Positions 17,730 through 26,967 of a DNA stretch of 64,000 nt are shown here, piece after piece. The stretch is from Edaphobacter modestus. Lineage in GTDB: Bacteria; Acidobacteriota; Terriglobia; Terriglobales; Acidobacteriaceae. The notes beneath the pieces were generated by a model. The model was not told the DNA's origin, did not search any database, and saw only the letters and a program-made list of their open reading frames with translations. The position numbers and the translations under genes are program-made. Numbering within the stretch: the stretch's first letter is position 1; the number at the start of each line of letters is the position of its first letter. Location of the stretch: positions 1 through 64,000 of the forward strand of contig NZ_SHKW01000007.1 in assembly GCF_004217555.1 (NCBI RefSeq), in the 5' to 3' direction.

Positions 17730-18332
17730 TCATTTTCCAAGCTTCCCAGCCCGGCGCTTTTTGACCGGAACGTACCGATATAGCGTATCCCGGCTGATGC
17801 CGAACTCACGAGCAAGCGCGGCCTTCGAGTCACCATCGGCAACCCGCCGTCGCAACTCGGCCGCCCGCGAGGGTGTCAGAGTCGGCTTCCTGCCGCGGTA
17901 CTTCCCTTTCCGCCTAGCGATCGCAATTCCCTCACGCTGTCGCTCGCGGATTAGCTCTCTCTCGAACTGAGCAAACGCCCCCATGACACTCAGCAACAGA
18001 TTCGACATGGGCGAATCCTCGCCGGTGAAGGTCAAGTTTTCCTTCACAAAGACGATATGGACGCCCCGCTCCGTCAGGCCCAGCACTATCCTCCGCAAGT
18101 CATCGAGGTTGCGAGCCAGCCGGTCCATCGAGTGACAAAATACTGTATCGCCTTCGCGGACGAATCTCTGCATGGCCTCCAATTGGGGCCGCTTCGTATC
18201 TTTGCCGGAAGCTTTGTCAGTAAATTTTATGTCCAAAGCCAGCCCTTCGAGCTGGCGGACCTCGCTTTGATCCAGGGAGCTGACGCGCAGGTAGCCGACC
18301 TGTTGGTCTTTGGACGGCTTGCGCGTTCGCAC
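17730..18332 (-). CDS. Serine recombinase (resolvase/invertase family)
   Basis: 200 residues. The N-terminal catalytic domain carries the active-site motif Y-L-R-V-S-S (Ser18/19) and the conserved HSMDRLARNLDDLR and FQFERELIRER-like elements (here AFAQFERELIRERQREG). A C-terminal helix-turn-helix follows (SKAALAREFGISRDTLYRY). This is the size of Tn3-type resolvases and invertases. It starts at GTG 18332. It heads a cassette with the 80-aa and HNH ORFs. No transposase is linked, so it may act on its own site in the upstream region. All catalytic residues appear present. Confidence 0.85.
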   Translation of the reverse strand: MRTRKPSKDQQVGYLRVSSLDQSEVRQLEGLALDIKFTDKASGKDTKRPQLEAMQRFVREGDTVFCHSMDRLARNLDDLRRIVLGLTERGVHIVFVKENLTFTGEDSPMSNLLLSVMGAFAQFERELIRERQREGIAIARRKGKYRGRKPTLTPSRAAELRRRVADGDSKAALAREFGISRDTLYRYVPVKKRRAGKLGK

Positions 18333-18693
18333 GGGCCGATGTGTCCGAATAGACTCTTTGACCTTCGTCGTTACCGAAACGATAACTCAGAAGTAGACTC
18401 TATTACGACACTATTTCGCTCGGTATCGGACGTAGGGTTGGGCTATACCCCATCGCGACATCAATCCGCAGTGCCACTTCATTCAACGGATCACTTCCCG
18501 ATTGCCGACTAACCAGACTTTACCTTCGAGACCACGACGAAGTTAACCGGGCGCTTGAACGTCATGAAATTGGCCCTCCTTCTGTTAACCTCCCACCACC
18601 TAGGGGTCACTACACCAAACGTCGAAAATCATACGCCAAGGGGTTCACTTCGGGCTAGAGTTCCGATTGCTGCTCGAAAGGCGTACTGCTATG
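18333..18693. other. Non-coding region upstream of the resolvase, possible recombination site
   Basis: No gene is evident. Just upstream of the resolvase start, TAGACTCT occurs twice as a direct repeat about 40 bases apart (around 18352 and 18394) with partial dyad symmetry, the kind of layout seen in resolvase binding sites. The remainder looks featureless. Confidence 0.35.
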
Positions 18694-19487
18694 TCAGCTC
18701 AACTCTGTGCTTCCAACGTATACGGTCTCGCCACGCGAATATGTTTCGCTAATGCCAGCCTGGACAATGTCAGCCCCAAACTCTTCTACCCCGGGTAAAG
18801 CGCCTACCGCTTGTCGCCTCTTCTCAATCAAGCCGCGGCTCTGCCGCTCTAGGAGCTTTGGAGTAATTGTTCCCTCAATTAGATCTCCACTCACAACGAC
18901 AAGACGGATGCCTCTAGCGGACAAGCTGGGAATCATTCCGCGGAGTGCGTCTTCCCCCGCTCTCTTGCTAGCTGCAACAACTTCATCACCGTCGTATCCG
19001 GGGCCAGCGCCGTAAAGTGGGCAAGATGGCTGGTCACAAAGACAATCCGGCTTCCGGGTTTCATCATGGGCAACGCGCCGTTCACCAGGTTCACTTGCGC
19101 GGTGAGGTTCAACTGCATCGCGTAATCAGCGGCTTTGTCTTGTTCCAACCCTCCGCTAGCGTTCAAGACAAGGAAGTCGAGCCTTCCCCAAGCAGTCTGT
19201 ATCAGATCAAAAGTGGCCGCGATGTCTTCTGCATTCGTGATATCACCCTGTACAAGGAGCGCCTTTCTCCCCATGGCGGCTAGCTCATCAGCGACTTCCT
19301 GTGCCCTCGGACCCTTGCTGCGATAGTTGATTGCAATATCCACTCCGAGTTGTGCAAGCTGCCGTGCCACACTTGCTCGTCAAGAGCCAGTTACTAGAGC
19401 GGTCTTGCCGAGAAGCATGGCGGAAGACAATTGCACCTGCTCGTCCAGAGCAGGCATATCAGCGGGACCAGAGGTTTTCTGACTCAT
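18694..19487 (-). pseudogene. Short-chain dehydrogenase, broken by a stop and a frameshift
   Basis: Read from ATG 19487, the protein begins with the SDR strand KTALVTGS and then meets TGA where relatives have Ser (TGS*RAS). It continues through ADELAAMGRKALLVQGDIT and LVLNASGG, loses frame within the LAP/GYDGDEVVAASK segment at about 18990, and ends in MIPSLSARGIRLVVVSGDLI. Both lesions lie outside homopolymers, so they look real. With both repaired it is a full SDR of about 260 residues. The shortened Rossmann glycine motif also departs from TGxxxGIG. It was probably an NAD(P)-dependent reductase; substrate unknown. Confidence 0.75.
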
Positions 19488-19579
19488 ACGAAGCAGTTTA
19501 CAGGGGCTGCCATTGCGTGGCGATGGCAGTCCGAAACTCTCTGCCAGGCAGTTCCCCCCGCTTTATTGCGCAAACGAAG

Positions 19580-21211
19580 GATGCCGTTGAAAAACTCTCT
19601 GTCTGAAGCGCTTTGAGCTTTGATTTTGGTGCTTTCTAACAAGATGGGGAGTATCTGAGGCTCCCGCTCCTGTTATGGAGGGTCCTTGTCGGCGGTTAGG
19701 CCTCTTGATGAGAGGTTTTGCTCCCTGCTTTTGTCATGTGGTCGAGAGGCAAGGTAATTCAGCGATCGCAGGCGGACGGAGCCGTACAAGGCGACGTAGA
19801 TTTTGAACAGTCGCCACCAATAAAAACTCCTCAGCGGCGCCAGCCAACCCTCTCAGCTTAAGCCGCGTGAAGCGAAATTGCTGCTTCATGTGAGCGAACA
19901 GCATCTCTACTTTCTTTCGTAAGCGGCGCGAGTGTTGAAAGGCTTCCGTATTCTGAAGTGCCATGACTTCTTGCCGAGTGCTCTCGTCGAAGGGTACCGA
20001 TAAACTACGTTGCGTGCCTCGCGTGCATTGTTGGTGAATGGGACATGACTTGCAATCGCCCGCAGTCGCACGATAGATGTGGATTGGAGAGTCCATGCGA
20101 GCCGTACGGTGCTTGAGAATCTTGTTCTGCGGACAGATGTAGTGGTTCCTGTCGGGATCGAAGGTGAAGGCCTCGCGTGACAGCAGGCCGTCGGTCTGGT
20201 GCTGTCGATCCAGTACCGGAATATGCGGGATAATCTTGCGTTTCGATAGCCATCCCAGAAACGGGCCTGTGCCGTAGGCCTTGTCAGCCGCCAGCCTTTC
20301 GGGTCTGAGGTGGTGTGTTTCTTCCACCCGCTCCAACATGGCTTTGGTGGCGATGATCTCTTGCGCCAGTCGAGCCGGAGTAGCTTCGACATCAACGATG
20401 ACGGCATGATCGGTGTCAATCAGATAGTTATTGAAGTATCCGAACTTACCCCGTCCTTCTTTCACATTCCACGCGGCGGCGGGATCGGTCGGCGAAAGAT
20501 ATCGAGCATCGCTCCGGTGCACCGGATTACCGGCGTCGAGCGCCTCGAGATACTCGCGCACCGCTCTGGTCTTAGTCTCTCCTCCTCGGATTGCGTCCAC
20601 ACTCTCAACCCGCCGGGTACGCCCAGCATCGCTGCCGATCAGACTACCGTCCACGGCGAAGCCTTCACAACTCACCAATCCTGCACTGCAGCACTGTCCA
20701 ACAACATCCTCAAATAGCACTCGGTAAATATCGCTCTCACGGAACCGGCCATAACGGTTCTTCGAGAACGTAGAATGATCCGGCACAGCTCCCTCGAGCC
20801 CCAAGCGGCAGAACCAGCGATAGGCCAGATTAAGATGAACCTCGCTGCATAGCTGCCGCTCTGATCGAATGCCATAGACATAGCCAATCAACAGGATCCT
20901 CAGCATCAGTTCAGGATCAATAGAAGGTCTACCTGTAGAACTGTAATGACCAGACAGAACCGACCTGACGCGATCAAAGTTAAGCACCAGGTCGAGTTTT
21001 CGCAACAGGTGATCACCGGGAATGTGATCCTCAAGCCGAAACGAATAGAAAAGCTGATCCTGTGCGCTCTGATGTCCCATCATGCCGGTGCCCTCCGCTG
21101 CTGTTCCAACGGAATCACACGCACACTCCCGATACAAGAGTTTTCAGAGCGTTCTGCTCTTCGAGTACTTAAACAAGCAACTCTTGCCCCAACGAGTTTT
21201 TCAACAGCATC
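19580..21211 (-). mobile_element. Complete IS1182-family insertion sequence
   Basis: The element is bounded by 18-bp terminal repeats differing at one position (GATGCCGTTGAAAAACTC on the left, GAGTTTTTCAACAGCATC on the right). It is about 1.63 kb and holds one full transposase. GAAG lies directly outside both ends and is the likely 4-bp target duplication. Confidence 0.8.
19734..21083 (-). CDS. IS1182-family transposase
   Basis: About 449 residues. The N-terminal DUF772-type domain contains RLEDHIPGDHLLRKLD and TGRPSIDPELMLRILLIGY. The DDE core shows AVDGSLIG, AADKAYGTGPFLGW and KKVEMLFAHMKQQF, with a zinc-like CKSCPIHQQC cluster before the last motif. I chose ATG 21083, preceded by GGAGG, over the frame opening at 21137. 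Uninterrupted and flanked by good terminal repeats, so probably active. Confidence 0.85.
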   Translation of the reverse strand: MMGHQSAQDQLFYSFRLEDHIPGDHLLRKLDLVLNFDRVRSVLSGHYSSTGRPSIDPELMLRILLIGYVYGIRSERQLCSEVHLNLAYRWFCRLGLEGAVPDHSTFSKNRYGRFRESDIYRVLFEDVVGQCCSAGLVSCEGFAVDGSLIGSDAGRTRRVESVDAIRGGETKTRAVREYLEALDAGNPVHRSDARYLSPTDPAAAWNVKEGRGKFGYFNNYLIDTDHAVIVDVEATPARLAQEIIATKAMLERVEETHHLRPERLAADKAYGTGPFLGWLSKRKIIPHIPVLDRQHQTDGLLSREAFTFDPDRNHYICPQNKILKHRTARMDSPIHIYRATAGDCKSCPIHQQCTRGTQRSLSVPFDESTRQEVMALQNTEAFQHSRRLRKKVEMLFAHMKQQFRFTRLKLRGLAGAAEEFLLVATVQNLRRLVRLRPPAIAELPCLSTT

Positions 21212-21486
21212 GAAGGTTATTGCAACGATCTTCCACTTGCAGGAAAGCCCGTCATTTCGCATTGCATAAAGGTATTGCGATTGACTTCGTAAAGGCGACA
21301 GGTTTTCGCAACAAACCTAAACGTACGATTTTTGACGTTTGGTGTGGTGACCCCACCTACGCCCAAACCACCTTTCATTTCTCAAAAGCGCTTCATCGTC
21401 GCTAAAGTGGGTTTTGCAGGATGTTCAGGGTATCCAGCTTCACGAGAGTAAGGACGGAATGAAGAATACCCGCAGCACAAAACCCA

Positions 21487-22131
21487 TCACTCACTCCATC
21501 CGCAACGCCTCCAGCCGCTCGATCGCCGAAGCCCGCCGCGCCGGAAATAACTCGCCAGCGTGCTCTCACTCGGCACGAAGCGAAGCTGCATCAGCTTACC
21601 CGTGGCATCGTCGATGAAGACCAGCAAGGAGCAAGGTGCGCCCCGATCCTCGAACCAGCGGTGCTCGCTGCCGCCGATCTGGATCAGCTGGCCGTAGGCT
21701 TCACGCCGCAAGCGCGGCTGATGAAAGCTTCGCCGCTGCTTGCGCGACAGCCACAACCCCTCCTCGACCATCCACCTGCGCAGCGTCTCTCGCGAGACCT
21801 TGACTCCGTCCTTCTCGAACAGAACCTCCGCCGCCAGGCTCGGGCCGAAATCGGCATAGCGCGACCGAACCAGTTCGATCACATACTCGCGGATGCCAGG
21901 AATAAGCCGGTTGTTCGAGGTGCGGCCACGAGCTTTGTGGGTCAGCGCTCCGCCGCCACCATCGCGATACGCGGTCAGCAGCCGGCGCGTCTGCCTCGTG
22001 CTCAACCCCAGAATCGCCGCGGCCGAAATCTCAGTACGTCGCCTTGCTAGAACTTCAGAAAGAACCTCTATGCGTTGCAGTTCGCGTCCGCTCATCGTCA
22101 CCAAGTCCAATCTCTGCCTCCCGAACCTCAT
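21487..22131 (-). pseudogene. ISNCY-type transposase, 3'-truncated
   Basis: The 214 residues hold the N-terminal helix-turn-helix (LGLSTRQTRRLLTAYRDGG) and the start of the integrase core, GSEHRWFEDRGAPCSLLVFI. The first catalytic Asp, expected in QIDGSEHRWF, is Gly here. Homology stops after RFVPSEST, about halfway through a normal 400-residue transposase, and the tail is unrelated. The upstream end still shows the direct-repeated AACTTTGCAG motifs (to about 22197). A dead fragment. Confidence 0.75.
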
Positions 22132-22197
22132 CTTCGGAAGGGTAGTTTGGACATTTCAACTTTGCAGAGATACGGACATTTGAACTTTGCAGCAACA

Positions 22198-22521
22198 GAG
22201 AATCACTGACGGGCGAATGCCCAGTAGCGTTTTCCTTCTACCCATATTTCCCTGTGACGTCATCAGGAATCCCGGGGAACTTCCGGTCTAGCACGGGATC
22301 GTATGCTAGATCGGCGTAGAAGCACGAGCCTGGTCTTACCGGCGGAGGCTCAAAATCCTTACCCGGATGCTGTAGAGAACAGGTTCCGGCGCCGCACGCG
22401 TGCGGATGAGAATCTGCGCGCCTGTCGGCATGAGTGTGCTATTAGGGGCAGTCGCCCTCTTGGCCGCCTCTGTGTCCACGTTAAGATGTAGTTAGATGCA
22501 GAATCTCCCAGGCATTAATAA
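22198..22521. other. Gene-free stretch
   Basis: It lies between the ISNCY end and the stop of the first TonB-dependent receptor. Only short frames without similarity are present. I see no clear terminator for the receptor gene. Confidence 0.45.
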
Positions 22522-25500
22522 TCAGAAATAGATTTTTCCTGCGAGTTCGATCGAGCGCGCTGCGTTCAGCGTCGCCGTGATCTGACCGGCTGAGGTCGAA
22601 TCAATATTCGTTACGGGTGTTGCGAATGTAGTGTGGTTGAAGACGTTGAAGAAAGATCCGCGGAACTCGATCGAGCGCGATTCGCCGAGGGAGAACTTCT
22701 TGAGCACGGACAGATCGAACTGTACCAGGCCATCGTTACGCATGGTGTTAGTACCACCGTTACCGTAGGTGTAGAGCGCAGGTACAGCGAAGCCGTCCAT
22801 CCCACCAGCCGGGCACGAAGCGTTCCGCGAATCGTAGTACCAGCAGTTTGGCCGGCGCACCATCTGCGCATTGCCGGTTAAGTTGGGCCGCTGGGATCCC
22901 AGGCCGGTGTTTGCCTGGTCGGTGCTGATGGTGAGCGTAAATGGCAGGCCGGCTTGCAATGTTCCCACACCGGAGAGGCCCCAGTTTCCGATCAGCCCCT
23001 GCACGACGCCGTGCGCACTGCCTGCGAAGGTCTTGCCGCGGCCGAAGGGCAGGTCGTACACGCCGCTAGTTACGAAGTTGTGCTTGATGTCGTAGTTGCA
23101 GGGTCCATAGTAGTTGTAGCCTCCGCTCTGCTCGCGCGTCAGACCGTTGAAGGTTCCGTCGGTGAGGCAGGAGCCGTAGGTGTAGGAGACGAGGATGGTG
23201 GCTCCGGCAAGTGCGCGCGTCTCAAGTTTGGTCTGCAGCGCGTTGTAGTTGCCGTTGCCTGCGTAACGCGAGAGACCGATGGTTCCCCACTGCTGCAGTG
23301 GGCGCCGCTGTTGAATGGCGCCAGCGCCGGGGAATGGATCGTTGACCTGGAACGGCTGCACAATGTGAAGCGAGCGATTGCCTACGTAAGCAATGTCGAG
23401 CGACATCTTGTTGCCGAACTGGTGCTGAACGGCGAAGTTGTATTCCTGCACGTAAGTGTTCTTGGTGTGCAGTTCCATGGAGCTGACGCTGGGCTGCGAA
23501 CAGGAGTTGGCTACGGTGCCGAATGAGCAGACGGAGCCGTTGTTCGGCGCGACGATCGGTTGTCCGGAGTAGAAGTCCCCAAAGTTGAGTGTCGGCTTGG
23601 GCCGCGAATTGTTCACCGTCTGCGATGCGACGAAGGGCACGACGTTCTGTGTGTTGTTGATCGCGTTGTTATCAGGAAAGAGATAGAAGATGCCGTAGGC
23701 CGCGCGGAACACCGTGTTCTTGAAGCCGCTGTACGCGATGCCAAAGCGAGGCCCAAGGTTGACACCCGCCGTGGGCCGTACCGTATTCGGTAGTCCGAGT
23801 GAGCTGGTGGACTGAATGCGGTCGGAGAAGAGGGGGAAGAGCGTGGCAGTTGCGGGCTGCGCCTGCAGCGAGAAGTCGTCGGGGACGACGATTTTTCCGT
23901 TGTCCGGGTTGAAGCCGGTGACCTGGCCTTTGATGCCGTGGTAGAAGGGGTTGATCTCCCAGCGGAATCCGGCATTGATGGTGAGCGTGGGCGAGAACTT
24001 GTAATCGTCCTGCACGTACATCGCCTGAAAGTTGCCGTAACCTCCCCACAGTGAACGGAAGTAGCTGCGTGAACTGTTGGCGGGATAGCCCAGCAGGAAG
24101 TCCGCGAAATTGTCGCCGGAGTAAGAGTTGCTGAAAGCGAAGGTGCCGAGCGAGTTCGATCCGGATATGTAGGTGTTCGTGTTGTGGAAGTTCTCGTAGC
24201 CCATGCGCACTTCATGCTTGCCACTGGAGTAGGTGGTGCGTACGAGATACTGCCAAGAGCGAATCTTGTTCTGCTTGGGATACGAGTTGCTTCCGCTCTG
24301 GCCGTTGAAGCCGGTGTAGTTGGAGATGGTGAGTGTGGGAAGCCCGTAGTACTGCGCGGGCGAGAGCCCTTCCATGCCCTTGATGCCTGCGGCCGTGTTG
24401 AAGTCCTGCCCCTGCAGCGAACTGGTGAAGAAAAAGACGCTGCGATAGTAGGAGAACTGCGTCTCAGTAAGCCATTTCTCGGAGAAGGTGTGTGTCTCGC
24501 GGAGCACAACGTTCTGGCCGCGGCTGCGCAAGGGAAATCCACCGAGTGCGGGAAATGCGTTGGGGTCGGTCTCGCGGTTGTTGGAGATGGAGTACCTACC
24601 CGTCAGGCGGTCTTTGGAGAAGAGGGTCTGGTCGACGCGAATATCGCCAAGGTCGAGCTGCTGCTTGAGCTTGTTGGTGAGCACAGCGTGTGAGACGTTG
24701 CCGCGCAGTTGGTTCGCGGCGGGAATGTATTTGACGAAGTACGCCGCCTGAGGAGAGATGCGGTCGGCAGGAATGACATTGTTCAGGAAGGCCTGCCCGG
24801 TCAGTGGATCTTTGAGCGTGACGCCGCTTCCGCGATAGTCTCCGGTACGCATGGTGGCGCTTGGCACGATGTTGTCGAAGTTTTGTCCCAGCGAATACAA
24901 CGTCGACTGCAGGTCGATGAAGAAGAAGGTGTGGTCTTTCACAATGGGACCGCCGACCGCGAATCCAAACTGGTTGCGGTGGAGCGGCTGGTTGCGACGG
25001 GTGCTGCCGCTGGGCGGAACGTAGAAGTAGTTCTTGGCGTCGAAGGCGTTGTTGCGGAGAAATTCGAACGCGGTGCCGTGAAAAGAGTTTGTGCCGCTTT
25101 TCAGAGTCGCGTTGACGATGGTGGGGCTGTGGCCGTAGTCGGCGGGCATGTTGCTCGATTCGACCTTGAACTCCTCGAGCGCGTCGACGTTGGGCGAGAT
25201 GAGCGTTCCGCCAAGCTGCGTCTCAGTGATGTTCGAACCATCGAGATACCATCCGGTCCAGGAAGGCGACAGGCCGTTCACATTCACGTTGACGGCGCTG
25301 GCGCGGATGGAGGTTCCGCCGGCCGCGATGTTCTGACCGCCCTGGATAAAGCTGACGCCCGGGGTGAGCTGAGTGAGCTGCCAAAAGGACCGGCCGTTGA
25401 GAGGGACGTTCTGCACCGTGCGCGTGTCGATGACCTGTCCTACTGAGGACGACGACTCGTTCAGCAGTGGTACAGCAGAGGCCACGACGTCGATCTTGTC

Positions 25501-25860
25501 GGTAATGGCGCCGACGTGCAGCACGGGATTGATGGTGGCGCGCTGTGCCACCTGCAGCTCGGTGTCGGCGATCTGCGTCCCCGCAAAGCCGTCGCGAGTG
25601 ATGGTGATCGAGTAATGACCCACCTGCAGATTCGACACGTTGTAGCTGCCGCTGTTGTCTGACTTGACCGTGCGCGCCTCACCGGTGCCGACATTGCGTA
25701 TGGTGATCGTCGCATCGGGAATGGCCGCGCCCGTGTCGTCCTGGACCGTGCCCAGGATAGTGCCGGTGTTGGACTGCGCGAGCAGCGAGGTGGACGTTGC
25801 TGCTGCGAGTGTGAGCGCGATGGTAAATAGCGCCTGCAAAGAAAACCGTCGAATCAACAT
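22522..25860 (-). CDS. TonB-dependent receptor, Oar-like, of the LacI-type regulon
   Basis: 1,112 residues from ATG 25860 (GGAGC about 12 bases upstream). A signal peptide (ending SLLAQ) precedes a carboxypeptidase-regulatory-like domain (NTGTILGTVQDDTGAAIPDA, residues about 30-115), a plug domain with NVPLNGRSFWQLTQLTPGV, and a long beta-barrel ending in aromatic KIYF. Oar-like receptors are the acidobacterial counterpart of SusC and import or bind glycans or other ligands using TonB. No SusD partner exists here. The gene is divergent from the SDR at 26132, and a LacI-type operator overlaps its predicted promoter, tying it to the sugar genes downstream. Substrate unknown. Confidence 0.85.
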   Translation of the reverse strand: MLIRRFSLQALFTIALTLAAATSTSLLAQSNTGTILGTVQDDTGAAIPDATITIRNVGTGEARTVKSDNSGSYNVSNLQVGHYSITITRDGFAGTQIADTELQVAQRATINPVLHVGAITDKIDVVASAVPLLNESSSSVGQVIDTRTVQNVPLNGRSFWQLTQLTPGVSFIQGGQNIAAGGTSIRASAVNVNVNGLSPSWTGWYLDGSNITETQLGGTLISPNVDALEEFKVESSNMPADYGHSPTIVNATLKSGTNSFHGTAFEFLRNNAFDAKNYFYVPPSGSTRRNQPLHRNQFGFAVGGPIVKDHTFFFIDLQSTLYSLGQNFDNIVPSATMRTGDYRGSGVTLKDPLTGQAFLNNVIPADRISPQAAYFVKYIPAANQLRGNVSHAVLTNKLKQQLDLGDIRVDQTLFSKDRLTGRYSISNNRETDPNAFPALGGFPLRSRGQNVVLRETHTFSEKWLTETQFSYYRSVFFFTSSLQGQDFNTAAGIKGMEGLSPAQYYGLPTLTISNYTGFNGQSGSNSYPKQNKIRSWQYLVRTTYSSGKHEVRMGYENFHNTNTYISGSNSLGTFAFSNSYSGDNFADFLLGYPANSSRSYFRSLWGGYGNFQAMYVQDDYKFSPTLTINAGFRWEINPFYHGIKGQVTGFNPDNGKIVVPDDFSLQAQPATATLFPLFSDRIQSTSSLGLPNTVRPTAGVNLGPRFGIAYSGFKNTVFRAAYGIFYLFPDNNAINNTQNVVPFVASQTVNNSRPKPTLNFGDFYSGQPIVAPNNGSVCSFGTVANSCSQPSVSSMELHTKNTYVQEYNFAVQHQFGNKMSLDIAYVGNRSLHIVQPFQVNDPFPGAGAIQQRRPLQQWGTIGLSRYAGNGNYNALQTKLETRALAGATILVSYTYGSCLTDGTFNGLTREQSGGYNYYGPCNYDIKHNFVTSGVYDLPFGRGKTFAGSAHGVVQGLIGNWGLSGVGTLQAGLPFTLTISTDQANTGLGSQRPNLTGNAQMVRRPNCWYYDSRNASCPAGGMDGFAVPALYTYGNGGTNTMRNDGLVQFDLSVLKKFSLGESRSIEFRGSFFNVFNHTTFATPVTNIDSTSAGQITATLNAARSIELAGKIYF

Positions 25861-25965
25861 CGGAAGTTGCTCCGTTGAGAGGGTCACTGTGGTTGCTCAG
25901 TCGCCTCGAGATGACCTGCGATTGAGAGCGCGTGGTTCGTGTGGTGTCGCAAGGTCCGTCTTTTT

Positions 25966-25977
25966 GGAAACGCTTCC
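25966..25977. promoter_or_regulatory. LacI-type operator, TonB receptor side
   Basis: GGAAACGCTTCC is a LacI-family palindrome with one asymmetric pair. On the minus strand it lies just downstream of a possible promoter, TTGACA (26003-26008) and TATTTT (25979-25984) with an 18-base spacer, so binding would block the receptor transcript. Confidence 0.7.
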
Positions 25978-25978
25978 G

Positions 25979-26008
25979 AAAATACGCAGGGCGCCGCTCC
26001 GTTGTCAA
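25979..26008 (-). promoter_or_regulatory. Predicted sigma-70 promoter of the TonB receptor
   Basis: A consensus TTGACA -35 and TATTTT -10 with an 18-base spacer, read on the minus strand, directly before the operator at 25966. Supported by position and operator overlap only. Confidence 0.5.
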
Positions 26009-26044
26009 GGAATTCTTCGAAAGAAGACGCGAAAATTCTTGCTG

Positions 26045-26074
26045 TTGACAACACTGCGGCGTCAAGTGGATGAT
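26045..26074 (+). promoter_or_regulatory. Predicted sigma-70 promoter of the SDR at 26132
   Basis: TTGACA at 26045 is a consensus -35. GATGAT at 26069 is a plausible -10 after 18 bases. The second operator begins six bases further on, the same geometry as at 32601. Confidence 0.5.
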
Positions 26075-26079
26075 TTTTC

Positions 26080-26091
26080 GGAAGCGTTTCC
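26080..26091. promoter_or_regulatory. LacI-type operator, SDR side
   Basis: GGAAGCGTTTCC, flanked by C and G to give CGGAAGCGTTTCCG. It sits immediately downstream of the SDR promoter and about 40 bases before its start codon. It is nearly identical to the copies at 32511 and 32633. Confidence 0.75.
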
Positions 26092-26131
26092 GATATTTAC
26101 AAGAACACTTCCCGGGGGTCGACCTAAACAC

Positions 26132-26905
26132 ATGAATGACAACTTACGTGACGCAGCCTCACTCGCAGGCAAAACCGCACTGATCACCGGCGCCAGCAGC
26201 GGAATTGGCGCGGCATCGGCAGTGGCACTGGCCAGGGCCGGCGCCACTGTCATCGTTCATTACAACTCGCAGAAGGCCGACGCTGAGGCGGTGCTCGAGC
26301 AGGTGCGCGCAGCCGGCTCCAGCGGAGAGATGGTGCAGGCCGATCTTGGGACACGCGACGGAACAGGCAGCCTATGCAGCTACGCCTCGGCGCGGGCGAT
26401 CGACATCTTGGTGAACAATGCAGGTTCGTTGGTGAAGCGCACGCGCGTGCTCGACTTAACTCCTGAGCTGTGGGAAAAGGTGATGATGCTGAACCTGACC
26501 AGCGCCTTCTTCCTGTCGCAGGCGGTTGTGGGCGGCATGGCCGAACGTAAGAGCGGCGTAATCATCAACATGTCTTCAGTGGCCGGGCGTTTTGGAGGCG
26601 GACTGGGCGCGCTGGCGTACTCGTCAGCGAAGGCTGCGATCTCAACAATGACGAAGGGGCTCACCAAGGAATTCGCACCGCAGGGCGTACGCGTGAACTG
26701 CATCTCGCCCGGCACCATCGACACGGGCTACCATCGCAGCTTCTCAACGCCCGAGGGACTGGACGGCGTGCGTGCGGCGACGCCGATCGGCCGCCTTGGA
26801 ACGTCGGAGGAGATCGCTGATCTTGTTGTCTTCCTCTCGAGCGATCACGCCACCTTCATCCACGGTCAGACCATCGAGATCAACGGCGGCTTCTTCATGG
26901 CCTGA
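26132..26905 (+). CDS. Short-chain dehydrogenase/reductase (SDR)
   Basis: 257 residues from ATG 26132; the open frame runs further upstream through the promoter region and is not used. Classical SDR features are TGASSGIG at residues 19-26, NNAG (VNNAGSLVKR), a Ser in NMSSVAGRF and Y-x3-K at about residue 162 (YSSAK). The C-terminal part resembles FabG-like reductases (VNCISPGTIDTGYH). Cytoplasmic, NAD(P)H-dependent. It is divergent from the TonB receptor and carries its own LacI-type operator, so it is probably a sugar or sugar-acid dehydrogenase of the regulon rather than a fatty acid enzyme. Substrate not deducible. Confidence 0.85.
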   Translation: MNDNLRDAASLAGKTALITGASSGIGAASAVALARAGATVIVHYNSQKADAEAVLEQVRAAGSSGEMVQADLGTRDGTGSLCSYASARAIDILVNNAGSLVKRTRVLDLTPELWEKVMMLNLTSAFFLSQAVVGGMAERKSGVIINMSSVAGRFGGGLGALAYSSAKAAISTMTKGLTKEFAPQGVRVNCISPGTIDTGYHRSFSTPEGLDGVRAATPIGRLGTSEEIADLVVFLSSDHATFIHGQTIEINGGFFMA

Positions 26906-26921
26906 GCGTTCTCAAAGATCC

Positions 26922-26956
26922 TCAGGAGCAGATCCTGGTATAGGAACTGCTCCTGA
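26922..26956. terminator. Bidirectional hairpin between convergent SDR and MFS genes
   Basis: TCAGGAGCAG and CTGCTCCTGA are perfect complements with a 15-base loop, placed midway between two convergent stops. No U tract. Confidence 0.6.
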
Positions 26957-26967
26957 AGGCGGGAGTG

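Noticed and set aside
24709..25446. A 245-residue plus-strand frame inside the first TonB receptor
   Set aside because: Antisense shadow of the receptor plug and barrel coding sequence; no start signal or family match.
25655..26131. Upstream extension of the SDR frame by 159 codons
   Set aside because: It covers both divergent promoters, the operators and the start of the TonB receptor; the natural SDR N-terminus begins at ATG 26132.
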